Shown here: piece after piece, positions 1 through 8,837 of the stretch | Layout: every line of letters begins with the position of its first letter | Numbering within the stretch: position 1 is the first letter of the stretch | Assembly (NCBI RefSeq): GCF_000938305.1 | Contig: NZ_JYMT01000004.1 | Coordinates: 434,001 to 498,000, forward strand | DNA length: 64,000 nucleotides | Direction of reading: 5' to 3' | Source: Bradyrhizobium sp. LTSP885 | GTDB lineage: Bacteria > Pseudomonadota > Alphaproteobacteria > Rhizobiales > Xanthobacteraceae | Made by a program: the position numbers and the translations under genes | Notes under the pieces: model-generated | What the model was told of the DNA's origin: nothing | Database searches by the model: none | The model's input: only the letters and a program-made list of their open reading frames with translations

Positions 1-503
1 CGGAGCTCACCACCGCCGCTGCAACCTGGCCGCGCCTGGCGATGCCTGATCTTTTGGCCCAGCTCGAGCCGTATATCGAGAAGAACGGCGATGACGGCGT
101 TCGCCGCGCTGCGGGTCTGTGGCGGCATGTCTGGCCGCAGCGCGATCCGGCCGAGGTACTCGTCGCGCTTGGCGAGCGGCTCAGGCTGCTGCGGCTTTGG
201 CAGCTTTTCCTGATCCGCTATCCGCTCATCCTGATGCCGGCCTCGACCGAGCCGGCCTTCGAAGTCGATGCCGATACGCGCGACGCGGCAACGACAAGCG
301 CGATCGTCCGGTCGCAGCGCCCGATGACCGCGGTGTCGCTGCTCGGCCTGCCGGCGATATCGGCGCCGGCGCTGGTCTCCGACGGTTTGCCGATCGGCGT
401 CCAGCTCGTCGCTGCGCCGTTCCGCGAAGATCTCTGTTTCGACGCAGCCGAGGCGATCGAGGCGCGGCTGCCACCGGCCTTTCCACCCGAGCCCATGCGA
501 TGA
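1..503 (+). CDS. Amidase-signature family protein, C-terminal part (5' end outside window)
   Basis: The reading frame is open from the window edge to a TGA at 501-503, so only the last ~167 residues are seen. The final 60 residues carry the typical end of the amidase-signature fold: a GLPAISAP-like strand, then GLPIGVQLVA and a short helix with acidic residues. The catalytic Ser-Ser-Lys region would lie upstream of the window and cannot be checked. Members hydrolyse amide bonds (amides, aryl amides, allophanate, Glu-tRNA amidation). The stop overlaps the ATG of the next hydrolase gene, so the two are probably co-transcribed. The substrate is unknown. Confidence 0.85.
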   Translation, partial: ELTTAAATWPRLAMPDLLAQLEPYIEKNGDDGVRRAAGLWRHVWPQRDPAEVLVALGERLRLLRLWQLFLIRYPLILMPASTEPAFEVDADTRDAATTSAIVRSQRPMTAVSLLGLPAISAPALVSDGLPIGVQLVAAPFREDLCFDAAEAIEARLPPAFPPEPMR

Positions 504-1369
504 GCGCGTCCGGCCTGAAGCGGCAGGGCCACGGCGTACGCCTGTCCTATTACGATTTCGGCCGTACCACGGCCTATTGTTGCCAGAGCGATCCGCGCTT
601 TTCCTACTGCGCCTATGTTCCGGAAGGCTACGCCGAGGACGGCACCGATCGCTATCGCCTGCTCGTCGCCGTCCATGGCTCGCGCCGCGAAATGGTCGCC
701 TATCGCGACGCCTTCATTGCGCTGGCCGAGCGGCGCAGGCTGATCGTCCTTGCGCCGCTGTTTCCTGCAGGCATTCTCGCAGCCGACGATCATTCGAGCT
801 ACAAGATGCTGCGCGTCGGCACGATGCATTATGACGCAGTGCTGTTCGCGATGATCGCGGAGCTTGAGGCGCGCTACCGGCTCGACGCCGATCGCTTCGC
901 CCTGTTCGGCTTTTCCGGCGGCGCGCAGTTCGCCCAGCGCTTCTTCACGCTGCATCCGGAACGGCTGAGTGCCGTGTCGATCGCCTCGCCGGGCGTCGTC
1001 ACGCTGCTCGATCTCGCGCGCGACCATTGGGTCGGCGTCCGCGACTTTACCGAACGTTTCGGCAAGCCGCTCGAGCTCGCCGCCATGCGCCGCGTCGCCG
1101 TGCAGATGGTCGTCGGCGCCGCAGACAGGGACACCTGGGAAATCACGATCAAGCCCGGCGATCCGTGGTGGCAGCCGGACGCCAATATCGCCGGCGCCGA
1201 CCGGCCGGCCCGGCTCGATGCCCTCAAGGCGAGTTTCGAAGCGCAGGGGATTTCGGTGCGGCGGGACATCGTTCCCGGCATTGCGCACACGCTGCCCGGC
1301 CTGCTGCCGGTGGTGGAGGATTTCTTCGACAAGGCCTTTGGCGAGGCGAATTGCGTGGGGAGTGTGTGA
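500..1369 (+). CDS. Alpha/beta hydrolase, PHB-depolymerase/esterase-like
   Basis: A 289-residue cytoplasmic alpha/beta hydrolase. The ATG at 500 overlaps the stop of the amidase gene (ATGA), and the protein family begins near this point, so longer upstream in-frame starts are unlikely. An oxyanion-hole strand LLVAVHGS lies near residue 56, the nucleophile elbow GFSGG near 135 and a candidate catalytic His in the PGIAHTLPG segment near the C-terminus. No signal peptide is seen. It resembles the poly(3-hydroxybutyrate) depolymerase/feruloyl-esterase-like group, but that similarity does not fix a substrate. It overlaps the next gene by one base (TGATG), making amidase, hydrolase and binding protein a likely operon for an imported amide or ester compound. 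Confidence 0.8.
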   Translation: MSASGLKRQGHGVRLSYYDFGRTTAYCCQSDPRFSYCAYVPEGYAEDGTDRYRLLVAVHGSRREMVAYRDAFIALAERRRLIVLAPLFPAGILAADDHSSYKMLRVGTMHYDAVLFAMIAELEARYRLDADRFALFGFSGGAQFAQRFFTLHPERLSAVSIASPGVVTLLDLARDHWVGVRDFTERFGKPLELAAMRRVAVQMVVGAADRDTWEITIKPGDPWWQPDANIAGADRPARLDALKASFEAQGISVRRDIVPGIAHTLPGLLPVVEDFFDKAFGEANCVGSV

Positions 1370-2919
1370 TGAAACGAATGCTTGTGACGAGCTGGCTATG
1401 CGCGATGCTGGTGACGCAAGCCTTCGCCGACGAGCAGCCGAAGCGAGGCGGCGTGCTGACGATCCGGCTCAACTCCGACATTCGCAGTCTGGAGCCGGGC
1501 GTCAACAGGGATACCAACACCGACAATGTCCTCAACCATATCTTCGAAGGCCTGGTCGCCTATCGCGCCGACATGAGCGTCGGCCCGGCGCTCGCGGAGT
1601 CCTGGAGCGTCTCCGACGACGGCAAGTCCTACCGCTTCGTGCTGCGCGACGGCGTCAGATTTCACAATGGCGCGCCGTTGACATCGGCCGAGGTCAAGTG
1701 GAGCTGGTCGCGATTGCTTGCAAACGCCGGCTGGCAGTGCCGCAACGTGTTCGACGGCAGCCAGGGCGTCAAAGTGACCGACGTCGAGGCGCCGGAGCCA
1801 CGTATCGTCATCTACCGCCTGGAAAAGCCGAGTGGGATGTTTCTTAGGCAACTGGCGAACATCCAGTGCGCGGTGCTCGTCGCGCATCCTGATAGCGTCG
1901 ACACGCAAGGCCAATGGCGCGCCCCTGTTGGCACCGGTCCGTTCAAGCTGGCGGAATGGAAGCACGATCAGTCGATCGACCTCGACCGCGTCGCCGATTA
2001 TCAACCAAGTCCTACGCCGGCAAGCGGCTACGCGGGGGCGCGGATCGCTTATGTCGACCATATCCGCTTCAGGATCATTCCCGATGACAGCGCGGCACGC
2101 GCGGCGTTGCGGACCGACGCCGTCGATGTGATCGCCGAATTGCAGCCTGAGCGGATCGCCGAGTTGCAGGCCGCCGGAATGAACGTGCAGACGGCGCCCG
2201 GGCTTGCCCGCGACGCGCTGTTGATCAACGACAAGGATCCGCTGCTCGCCAATCCGAAAATCCGCGAGGCGATCGCCATGGCCATCGACCGCGAGCAGAT
2301 CGCGGAGGCCCGCACGCTCGGCCTCGCCAAAGCCAATTCCTCGGCGGTCAGCGCCTCGATGGCCTATTTCGATCCGGCCTTTCTCGCCTCGCCCGCCTAT
2401 GACCCGGGCCGCGCCGCGGCGTTGCTGAAAGAGGCCGGCTATCGCGGCGAGCCGATCAAGCTGCAGACCAACAAGCGCTATCCCGGCATGGACGCGAACT
2501 CCATCCTGGTGCAGGCGATGCTGTCGGCGGTCGGCCTCAACGTGCAGATCGAAACCCTGGATTGGGCGACGCAGCTTGACCATTACGTGAAGGGCGACTT
2601 CCAGCTGCAGTCCTTTACCTATTCCGGCCGCTTCGACCCGGCCCTGACCTATGCCACCTTTCTCGCCGACCGCACCAAGTTCAAATGGGCGCAATGGGAC
2701 GACCCGAACGCGCTCGAGATGCTGCGTGAGGCGATGGAGACGTCAGATGACACAAGGCGCAAGCAGCTCTTCCTCAACCTGCACGGTCTGCTCATCAAGC
2801 AAATTCCGACGATCGGGCTGCTCTACGAGCCGGCGGTCGACGCAGTGACGAAGCACGTGCACGGCTATCGTGTCTGGGCGCCGGACCGGCCGATCGCCTG
2901 GGGCGTGTGGAAGGACTGA
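1369..2919 (+). CDS. ABC transporter periplasmic substrate-binding protein, peptide/nickel (family 5) type
   Basis: 516 residues, starting at the ATG that shares a base with the preceding TGA. Residues 1-20 form a Sec signal peptide ending in a TQAFA/DE-type cleavage site. The mature protein starts with KRGGVLTIRL, and the LxPGVNRDTNT, ALAESWSVSDDGKSYRF and VRFHNGAPLTSAEVKWS motifs are those of the DppA/OppA/NikA family (SBP_bac_5). It would deliver a peptide-like or other oligomeric solute to an inner-membrane ABC importer. No permease or ATPase gene follows in the window, so its transporter is encoded elsewhere or upstream. Linkage to an amidase and an esterase-like hydrolase suggests an amide or ester ligand; this is inference. 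Confidence 0.9.
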   Translation: MKRMLVTSWLCAMLVTQAFADEQPKRGGVLTIRLNSDIRSLEPGVNRDTNTDNVLNHIFEGLVAYRADMSVGPALAESWSVSDDGKSYRFVLRDGVRFHNGAPLTSAEVKWSWSRLLANAGWQCRNVFDGSQGVKVTDVEAPEPRIVIYRLEKPSGMFLRQLANIQCAVLVAHPDSVDTQGQWRAPVGTGPFKLAEWKHDQSIDLDRVADYQPSPTPASGYAGARIAYVDHIRFRIIPDDSAARAALRTDAVDVIAELQPERIAELQAAGMNVQTAPGLARDALLINDKDPLLANPKIREAIAMAIDREQIAEARTLGLAKANSSAVSASMAYFDPAFLASPAYDPGRAAALLKEAGYRGEPIKLQTNKRYPGMDANSILVQAMLSAVGLNVQIETLDWATQLDHYVKGDFQLQSFTYSGRFDPALTYATFLADRTKFKWAQWDDPNALEMLREAMETSDDTRRKQLFLNLHGLLIKQIPTIGLLYEPAVDAVTKHVHGYRVWAPDRPIAWGVWKD

Positions 2920-2923
2920 TCTC

Positions 2924-3604
2924 ATGGCCCAGCAATCAACCAGCGGCTCGCCGCCCGCGACCGGCGACAAGTTCTTCTCCGCGCCGCATTTTCGTCAGCC
3001 CGATCCGGCCCAGGCGTTGCAATGGCTGCGCCTCTATCCTCTCGCCGCTATGATCACCGCAGGCGCATCCGGTCTGCGCGCCACATCCCTGCCCTTTGTC
3101 GTTGAAAAAGACGATCCCGCCGACATCCAGCTTTTGGGCCACCTCGCCGCGCGCAATGCCCACGCCGCCGAGCTCTCTTCCTCGGCTGAGGCACTGATCG
3201 TCGCCAACGGTCCGAGCGCCTACATCTCGCCGCGCTGGTACGCGCAATCAGCCAATGTGCCGACCTGGAACTATGTCGGCCTGCAGTTGCGCGGACCGAT
3301 TGAACTCCTGCCCGCCGAGGCGGGTCGGCGCTATGTGCTGGAGCGTACCATCGACGAATTCGAACGCCGCGCCGCTGCGCCCTGGCGGCTCAGCGACGCG
3401 CCGCAAGACCTTGTCGCGCGGCTGCTCGGCGGTATCGTCGCCTTCCGCATCGGCCCATGCCGGCTCGAATGCGTCGAGAAACTTGGTCAGAACAAGCCCG
3501 GCGCCGATGCCGACGGCACGATCGCCGGATTGCGCGCCGAAGGCGACGAGATGGGGCACGCGATCGCCCGCCTGATGCAGCGGATTTTCACACCCCCGAG
3601 CTAG
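2924..3604 (+). CDS. PaiB-like FMN-binding negative transcriptional regulator family protein
   Basis: 226 residues, starting at the ATG four bases after the previous stop. The sequence has the FMN_bind_2/PaiB split-barrel pattern: LPFVVEKD near residue 60, GHLAARNAHA, then AYISPRWYAQ followed by VPTWNYVGLQLRG and a C-terminal GIVAFRI strand with a conserved KLGQNK-type segment. Family members are dimeric flavin-binding barrels, first described as repressors of protease and sporulation genes in Bacillus; the biochemical role in proteobacteria is not settled. It is the last gene of the amidase-hydrolase-binding protein run and converges on dusA, with only 24 bases between the stops. Confidence 0.8.
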   Translation: MAQQSTSGSPPATGDKFFSAPHFRQPDPAQALQWLRLYPLAAMITAGASGLRATSLPFVVEKDDPADIQLLGHLAARNAHAAELSSSAEALIVANGPSAYISPRWYAQSANVPTWNYVGLQLRGPIELLPAEAGRRYVLERTIDEFERRAAAPWRLSDAPQDLVARLLGGIVAFRIGPCRLECVEKLGQNKPGADADGTIAGLRAEGDEMGHAIARLMQRIFTPPS

Positions 3605-3628
3605 GCCTATTCGCTCGAGCGCATCCGC

Positions 3629-4618
3629 TCAGGCGGCGATCGACGCCAGCGCGCGGTCATCGACCAGCGCGATCGCATCACGCAGCACGTCAGCGCCCGC
3701 CCCGGGCTTGACGCCGTTCTCCGCCAGATGGCGGCGGAATGCGCGTGCGCCGGGGACGCCGTGGAACGCGCCGACGAAATGCCGCGTGATGGCATGCAGC
3801 CGGGTCCCCTGCGCCAGCTGCGCCTCGATATAGGGCATCATCGCCACGAACACGTCCTTCATCGTCGCATGCGGCGCGGTCTCGCCGAACAATTCGGAAT
3901 CGACCGCGAGCAGCCGCCACGGCTCCTGATAGGCCGCCCGCCCGAGCATCACTCCGTCGACATGCGAAAGATGCTGCTTCGCCTCGACGATATCCGCGAT
4001 GCCACCATTGATGATGATGGGGACATCAGGCAGTCCGGCCTTCAGGCGGTAGACGCGATCGTAATCGAGCGGCGGGATGTCGCGGTTTTCCTTCGGCGAC
4101 AAACCATTGAGCCAGGCCTTGCGCGCGTGCACGACCAGCGCATCCGCGCCCGCGGCAATCGCGCCGCGCGCCAGCGCGTCGAGCGCGATTTCCGGATCCT
4201 GATCGTCGATGCCGATCCGGCATTTCACTGTGACCGGAATTTTCACGGCCCGCTTCATCGCCGCGACGCCGTCGGCGACCAGCGCAGGCTCCGCCATCAG
4301 GCAAGCGCCGAAGCGGCCATCCTTCACGCGGTCGGACGGACAGCCGACATTGAGATTGATCTCGTCGTAACCGAAATCCTCGCCAATGACGGCCGCGGTG
4401 GCGAGATCGCGCGGATCCGAGCCACCAAGCTGCAGGGCCACCGGATGTTCGCTCACGTCGAAAGAGAGCAGCCGCGCCCGATCGCCGCGGATCACCGCAC
4501 CCGTCGTCAGCATCTCCGTATAAAGCCGCGCCCGCCGCGACATCAGCCGATGGAAGACGCGGCAATGCCGGTCAGTCCAATCCATCATCGGCGCAACGGA
4601 AAAACGGTGGATTAACAT
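3629..4618 (-). CDS. dusA: tRNA dihydrouridine synthase DusA
   Basis: 329 residues, the usual DusA length. The protein opens with the FMN-barrel start (FSVAPMMDWTDRHCR), has the substrate motif SEHPVALQLGGSDP and the catalytic cysteine C93 in NLNVGCPSDRV, followed by the VTVKCRIGIDD phosphate/FMN loop and IIINGGI near residue 215. It reduces uridines in the D-loop (positions 20/20a) of tRNA using NADPH. It is a single-gene unit, convergent with the PaiB-like gene. The assignment to DusA rather than DusB/C rests on the N-terminal APMMDWTDRHCR block. Confidence 0.95.
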   Translation of the reverse strand: MLIHRFSVAPMMDWTDRHCRVFHRLMSRRARLYTEMLTTGAVIRGDRARLLSFDVSEHPVALQLGGSDPRDLATAAVIGEDFGYDEINLNVGCPSDRVKDGRFGACLMAEPALVADGVAAMKRAVKIPVTVKCRIGIDDQDPEIALDALARGAIAAGADALVVHARKAWLNGLSPKENRDIPPLDYDRVYRLKAGLPDVPIIINGGIADIVEAKQHLSHVDGVMLGRAAYQEPWRLLAVDSELFGETAPHATMKDVFVAMMPYIEAQLAQGTRLHAITRHFVGAFHGVPGARAFRRHLAENGVKPGAGADVLRDAIALVDDRALASIAA

Positions 4619-5328
4619 GTTGATTTCATTGATCTTCGCAGACGGAGTCGGTCGAGCCGATTTCTGGGCCGACAGATGATCGAAGGCATAGACCTAAAGC
4701 ATTTTGCTTTCTTTTCAACGGCTTGATCCGACCACTCGACTATTTTCGCTTGTTTCAACCTGACCCGGTACTGCACGGCAGTACCAAGATGCCAGCGCAG
4801 TACAGGGCCTCGACAAATACTTTGGCTGCGCCCAACTCCTCGAATTTGAAGCGGGAATGGTCCGCCGGGACGCAGACCCCGATCGATCGGCAATCCGCGC
4901 GCAGTTCATATGGGTTCGTTCGGTGTAACCGGCTGACCGGAAACAAATCGCGGGTACCCGATGCCTATTGCCCGATAACCAACGCGGCGCTTGGGCGCGA
5001 ATTGGCTCCCGCGACCGTCTGTGCTAAACAATCAAGCGACTGATAGATTAGTGATGATCTTTTGAAGCTGACATGGCCGTTTGGCCTTGGTTCCTGCCCG
5101 AAAGTCGATCACGATGCCGGCTGCGTGCAGAGAGCGCACAAGGGATCCGGAGCCGTGCGCACGGCGCGACCGGCCACGATCCTGAACGGCCCTCGTCCAA
5201 CACTTCAGATTTTTATGACCAGCCGCCGTGGTTATCGCGGCGCACCTGATGTCAAGGAGTGAGACAGAAAATACGTTCAAAATCGGAGCAAAAGACTCCG
5301 TGGGAATACAAATGAGGGGAGCAAACAA
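4619..5328. other. 710-bp intergenic region between dusA and the MFS gene
   Basis: No convincing gene. Short open frames on both strands (for example 4723-5043 plus and 4755-4946 minus) show no recognisable family and differ from the coding style of neighbours. The region should hold the leftward dusA promoter and the rightward promoter of the permease. A good ribosome-binding site (GAGGGGA, 5314-5320) precedes the permease ATG by eight bases. Confidence 0.6.
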
Positions 5329-6663
5329 ATGGCAATCCATGCAACCAGCGTCGGTACAATTCCTTCCGCTGAAAAGGAACCGATCGCCGTCACAAAGCTG
5401 TTCGCCAAGATCGGTTGGCGGATTCTACCCTTCCTGATTCTTTGTTACATGATTGCGTTTCTGGATCGCATCAACATCGGATATGCCCAGCTTCAAATGA
5501 AGCAGACGCTGACTTTCAGCGATGCGACGTACGGCTTCGGCGCGGGCATATTCTTCGTCGGCTACTTCCTGTTTGAAGTACCCAGCAACCTGCTCCTTGA
5601 GCGCATTGGTGTTCGCAAGACGCTGCTGCGCATCATGTTCACGTGGGGAATTGTCGCTTGTGCGATGGCGTTCGTGCAGACGCCGGTGCAATTCTATATC
5701 GCCCGATTCCTCCTTGGCGTGCTCGAGGCCGGCTTCTTTCCGGGTATCATCCTTTATCTGACATACTGGTACCCCTCGGCGCGACGCGGCCAGATCATCG
5801 CGATGTTCATGACCGCGACGGCCATCGCGTCCGTGATCGCAGGTCCGCTTTCCGGTGCAACGATGAAGTATTTCAACGACATCGAGGGCTGGCACGGCTG
5901 GCAGTGGCTCTTCATTTCGCAGGGCTTACCAGCGACGATCCTCGGTCTCGTTGCCTACTTCTATCTTCAGGACAAGCCCGAGGATGCCAAGTGGCTAAGC
6001 GCCGAAGAAAAAACTGCGCTGCGTTTCCAACTCGATCACGATCATAACGACGTTGAGACTGCGTCCCACGCTGGGTTCTTCCAGATGCTGAAGGATCCGA
6101 AGGTCTACGGTCTCGCGTTCACATACTTCCTGCTGCTGGGTGCGACCTACACCATGGTGTTCTGGATTCCCTCGCTCATCAAAAGCTGGGGCGTCGCCGA
6201 TCTGTTCCACGTAGGCCTGCTTGCCACCTTGCCGCAGATCGCGGGCATCATCGGGACGATTCTGATGGGACGCCACTCGGACAAGACAAGAGAGCGGCGA
6301 TGGCATTACGCGACCTGCGTGGCCGTCGCAGCCATCGGCCTTTTGGCCATAACATTCTCCAACGGCAATTTGCTGGCGTCGATCCTAGGCCTGACACTCG
6401 CCGGCCTTGGGTTCATTTCGGCGACACCGCTGTTCTTCACCACAACGACTGAATACCTTTCCAAGGCGAGCGCCGCCGGCGGCATCGCGCTCATCAGCAG
6501 CCTCGGTAATCTCGGCCCGGCCGTCGCACCATCCGTTACGGGCTATATCACCGCGACGACTGGCAGCTCGCTCTACAGCACATATCTGATCGTCGGAGCC
6601 TATCTGCTCTCTGGCCTGCTACTCCTGAAGATCGTCCGCGCCGCGGACCCGAACGAAAGCTGA
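5329..6663 (+). CDS. MFS transporter, anion:cation symporter (ACS) family
   Basis: 444 residues with about 12 hydrophobic membrane spans. The signature FLDRINIGYAQLQM at the end of helix 1, the LLERIGVRKTLLRIM loop between helices 2 and 3, and the ARFLLGVLEAGFFPGIILYLTYWYP block in helices 4-5 are those of the phthalate/tartrate/glucarate ACS permeases. These import organic anions, usually carboxylates, with protons across the inner membrane. The start is supported by a ribosome-binding site eight bases upstream. It converges on the SDR gene and a strong hairpin separates them. The substrate cannot be read from sequence, and it is not obviously part of the leftward lipid block. Confidence 0.9.
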   Translation: MAIHATSVGTIPSAEKEPIAVTKLFAKIGWRILPFLILCYMIAFLDRINIGYAQLQMKQTLTFSDATYGFGAGIFFVGYFLFEVPSNLLLERIGVRKTLLRIMFTWGIVACAMAFVQTPVQFYIARFLLGVLEAGFFPGIILYLTYWYPSARRGQIIAMFMTATAIASVIAGPLSGATMKYFNDIEGWHGWQWLFISQGLPATILGLVAYFYLQDKPEDAKWLSAEEKTALRFQLDHDHNDVETASHAGFFQMLKDPKVYGLAFTYFLLLGATYTMVFWIPSLIKSWGVADLFHVGLLATLPQIAGIIGTILMGRHSDKTRERRWHYATCVAVAAIGLLAITFSNGNLLASILGLTLAGLGFISATPLFFTTTTEYLSKASAAGGIALISSLGNLGPAVAPSVTGYITATTGSSLYSTYLIVGAYLLSGLLLLKIVRAADPNES

Positions 6664-6685
6664 GCCGGCATAGCCATCCGGATTA

Positions 6686-6713
6686 GACCAGCGTCTGGCG
6701 ACAGACGCTGGTC
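6686..6713. terminator. Hairpin between convergent MFS and SDR genes
   Basis: A perfect 12-bp inverted repeat (GACCAGCGTCTG / CAGACGCTGGTC) with a four-base loop sits 22 bases after the MFS stop and 41 bases before the SDR stop. There is no U-tract on either side, so it may end transcription only partly or protect both 3' ends. Confidence 0.7.
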
Positions 6714-6754
6714 CGCTACCGGACGATTGTATCGTTGGGGAATGTGGGCCAGCC

Positions 6755-7531
6755 TCAAGCCGTCGTGGCCAACCCGCCGTCGACCGGAATGACCGCACCG
6801 CAGACGAAGCCGCTGGCCCGCGAGGCGAGGTAGATGGCAATGCCCGCGAGATCGTCCGCATGTCCCATGCGCTTCATGGGCGCGTCGTCGACGACCTCCT
6901 TCGCGCCGTGCTCATCGATCGCATCCGTCATTTTCGACGGGAAGTAACCCGGCGCAATCGCATTGACCGCGATGTGCTTCGGCGCCAGGAACTTTGCCAT
7001 GATGCGTGTCAGATGGTTCACGCCGGCTTTCGACGCGGCATAGGAATAGGCTTCGAGATGCGACGTCCTGATGCCCTCGATCGAGCCGATGTTGATCACC
7101 CGCGAATAGGAATTCGCCGATCCCGCCGCTTCCAGCAGATCAAGCAGACTCTGGGTCAGGAAGAACACCGACTTCACGTTGAGGTCCATCACCTTGTCCC
7201 AGCCGTTTTCGGGAAACTCGGCGAAAGTCGCGCCCCAGCTCGCGCCCGCATTGTTGACCAGAATGTCGAGCTTTTTCTCCCGCTTGTGAAGTTCGCCGGA
7301 CAGGCGCGCGATCTCCTCCATGCGCGACAGATCCGCCGGGATGGCGATACATTCGCCGAACTGCGACAGTTCTCTTGCAAGCGCCTCGCATGCCTCCGCT
7401 TTGCGCGCCGTGATGTAGACCTTTGCGCCGTTTTCCACATAGGCGCGGGCGATCATTTCGCCGAGGCCGCGGCTACCGCCGGTGACCAGGGCGACCTTTC
7501 CCCGAACCGAGAACAGCTCTTCGATTTTCAT
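6755..7531 (-). CDS. Short-chain dehydrogenase/reductase
   Basis: 258 residues, a classical SDR. The nucleotide-binding TGGSRGLG is at 17-24, NNAG at 93-96, the catalytic Ser at about 150 and the Y164-xxx-K168 pair in YAASK; the C-terminus ends with the usual FVCGAVIPVDGG. The start has a good ribosome-binding site (CAGGAGC). It oxidises or reduces a hydroxyl/keto group with NAD(P)(H). It is the last gene of the leftward block with the CoA-transferase, hydroxyacyl-CoA dehydrogenase and acetoacetate decarboxylase, so a 3-hydroxyacyl or related CoA-linked substrate is plausible, though many SDRs of this form act on other alcohols. Confidence 0.9.
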   Translation of the reverse strand: MKIEELFSVRGKVALVTGGSRGLGEMIARAYVENGAKVYITARKAEACEALARELSQFGECIAIPADLSRMEEIARLSGELHKREKKLDILVNNAGASWGATFAEFPENGWDKVMDLNVKSVFFLTQSLLDLLEAAGSANSYSRVINIGSIEGIRTSHLEAYSYAASKAGVNHLTRIMAKFLAPKHIAVNAIAPGYFPSKMTDAIDEHGAKEVVDDAPMKRMGHADDLAGIAIYLASRASGFVCGAVIPVDGGLATTA

Positions 7532-7574
7532 GCGTCGCTCCTGCTGAACTGGAATACGCTGTGGTAGTCGTTAC

Positions 7575-8777
7575 TCAGCCAACGGCGCCGACGGCGCGCA
7601 TCTGGGCGATAGTCTCCGCATCGAACCCCGTTTCCTTTAGGATCTCGTCGCTGTGCTGGCCCACCGAAGGCGGCATCCTTGGTTGCACCTTGTCTGCGCC
7701 ACGCAGCGCAATCGGGCTGTTGATCGTCCTTGTTTCGCTGCCGGCGAAGGGAATGAGAATATCGTTGTCGAGGAGCTGCTGGTCCGACGGAATATCCTCG
7801 GGCGTGGCCACGACGTCGAACACGATCCCCCTCTCCGTCAGGCGCTTGCGCAGTTCCGCGCGATCCTGCTTCTCGAACTCCTTGTCGAGCAAGGCGATCA
7901 GTTCGCGCGAGCGCGACAACCGATCCACCTTCTTGGCAAAACGCGGGTCATCGATCAGATCCTCGCGATCGAGGCACTTCATGAACTCCGGCCACTGCTT
8001 TTCTTCATTGAGAATGGTCAGGATCAGCCAGCGACCGTCACGGCATTTGTAGTAGTTCGTCAGCGCGTTGAATGCGACCTCGCGTGCCGGGCGGTCTGTG
8101 AAGGTGGCGCCGCATAGTGCTGCTTGCGCGTTGTAGCCGTTGGCCCAAAGTCCGTTCGCCACCAGCGACGATGTGACCTCCGTGCCCTTGCCGGTGGTCT
8201 GGCGCTGATAGAGCGCCATCACGATTCCGGAAAAAAGCGTGAACCCGGCCGAGTGATCGCCCATGCCGTTCGCAGGCCGCACCGGCACCGATTCCGACGA
8301 CGCGCGAACGGTGTCCATTAATCCCGACCGCGCCCACCAGGCCGTCACATCAAAACCCGGCTTGGTCGCCTCGGCGCCGTTTTCGCCGTAGCCGGAGAAC
8401 GACGCGTAGATCAGCCTGTCGTTAAGCGAGGACAGTGCTTCATATCCGATGCCAAGCTTTTTGCGAACGGCGGCGGGATAGTTTGTGATAAACACGTCCG
8501 CCTGCGCGGCAAGACGCTGGATAACAGTCCTGCCCTCAGGTTTTCCCATATCGAGCGCGAGGCTGCGCTTGTTGCGCGAACCGAGCATCCACGCGTAGTT
8601 CTGATCGCTCCTGGGATGGCCGGGAAGCTTCGTCAGATGCCGGTAAGGATCCCCTGCCCCCGGCGGTTCGATCTTGATGACGTCGGCGCCGAAGTCGGAC
8701 AGAATCGTGGCCGCTGCCGGCGCGGCGATGAAACTGCCGCAATCGATCACCTTCAAGCCTTCGAACAGAAGTCCCAT
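7575..8777 (-). CDS. Class III CoA-transferase (CaiB/BaiF family)
   Basis: 400 residues with the family start (LFEGLKVIDCGSFIAAPAAATILSDFGADVIKIEPP), the DMGKPEGRTVIQRLAAQADVFITN segment near 76-99 and a GMGDHSAG glycine loop near 171. Such enzymes move CoA from one acyl donor to an acid acceptor through an Asp-bound anhydride. In formyl-CoA transferase the reactive Asp lies in a GxxVxVSMQD-like strand; here the aligned stretch is GTEVTSSLVANG and position 207 appears to be Ala. This residue difference is noted as a finding. The ribosome-binding site is good (GGGAGG). It sits between the SDR and the hydroxyacyl-CoA dehydrogenase genes, in one direction with short gaps. Confidence 0.88.
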   Translation of the reverse strand: MGLLFEGLKVIDCGSFIAAPAAATILSDFGADVIKIEPPGAGDPYRHLTKLPGHPRSDQNYAWMLGSRNKRSLALDMGKPEGRTVIQRLAAQADVFITNYPAAVRKKLGIGYEALSSLNDRLIYASFSGYGENGAEATKPGFDVTAWWARSGLMDTVRASSESVPVRPANGMGDHSAGFTLFSGIVMALYQRQTTGKGTEVTSSLVANGLWANGYNAQAALCGATFTDRPAREVAFNALTNYYKCRDGRWLILTILNEEKQWPEFMKCLDREDLIDDPRFAKKVDRLSRSRELIALLDKEFEKQDRAELRKRLTERGIVFDVVATPEDIPSDQQLLDNDILIPFAGSETRTINSPIALRGADKVQPRMPPSVGQHSDEILKETGFDAETIAQMRAVGAVG

Positions 8778-8837
8778 CTCGTCCCTCCCGTTGATCGCGC
8801 TCCGCTCCGCCCCTCGATGACGCGATCGCAGCGTACG

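Noticed and set aside
4755..4946. Short minus-strand frame with a segment reading RFKFEELGAAKVFVEAL, thought to be a gene remnant
   Set aside because: It looks protein-like, but no family could be assigned and no start or ribosome-binding site supports it.
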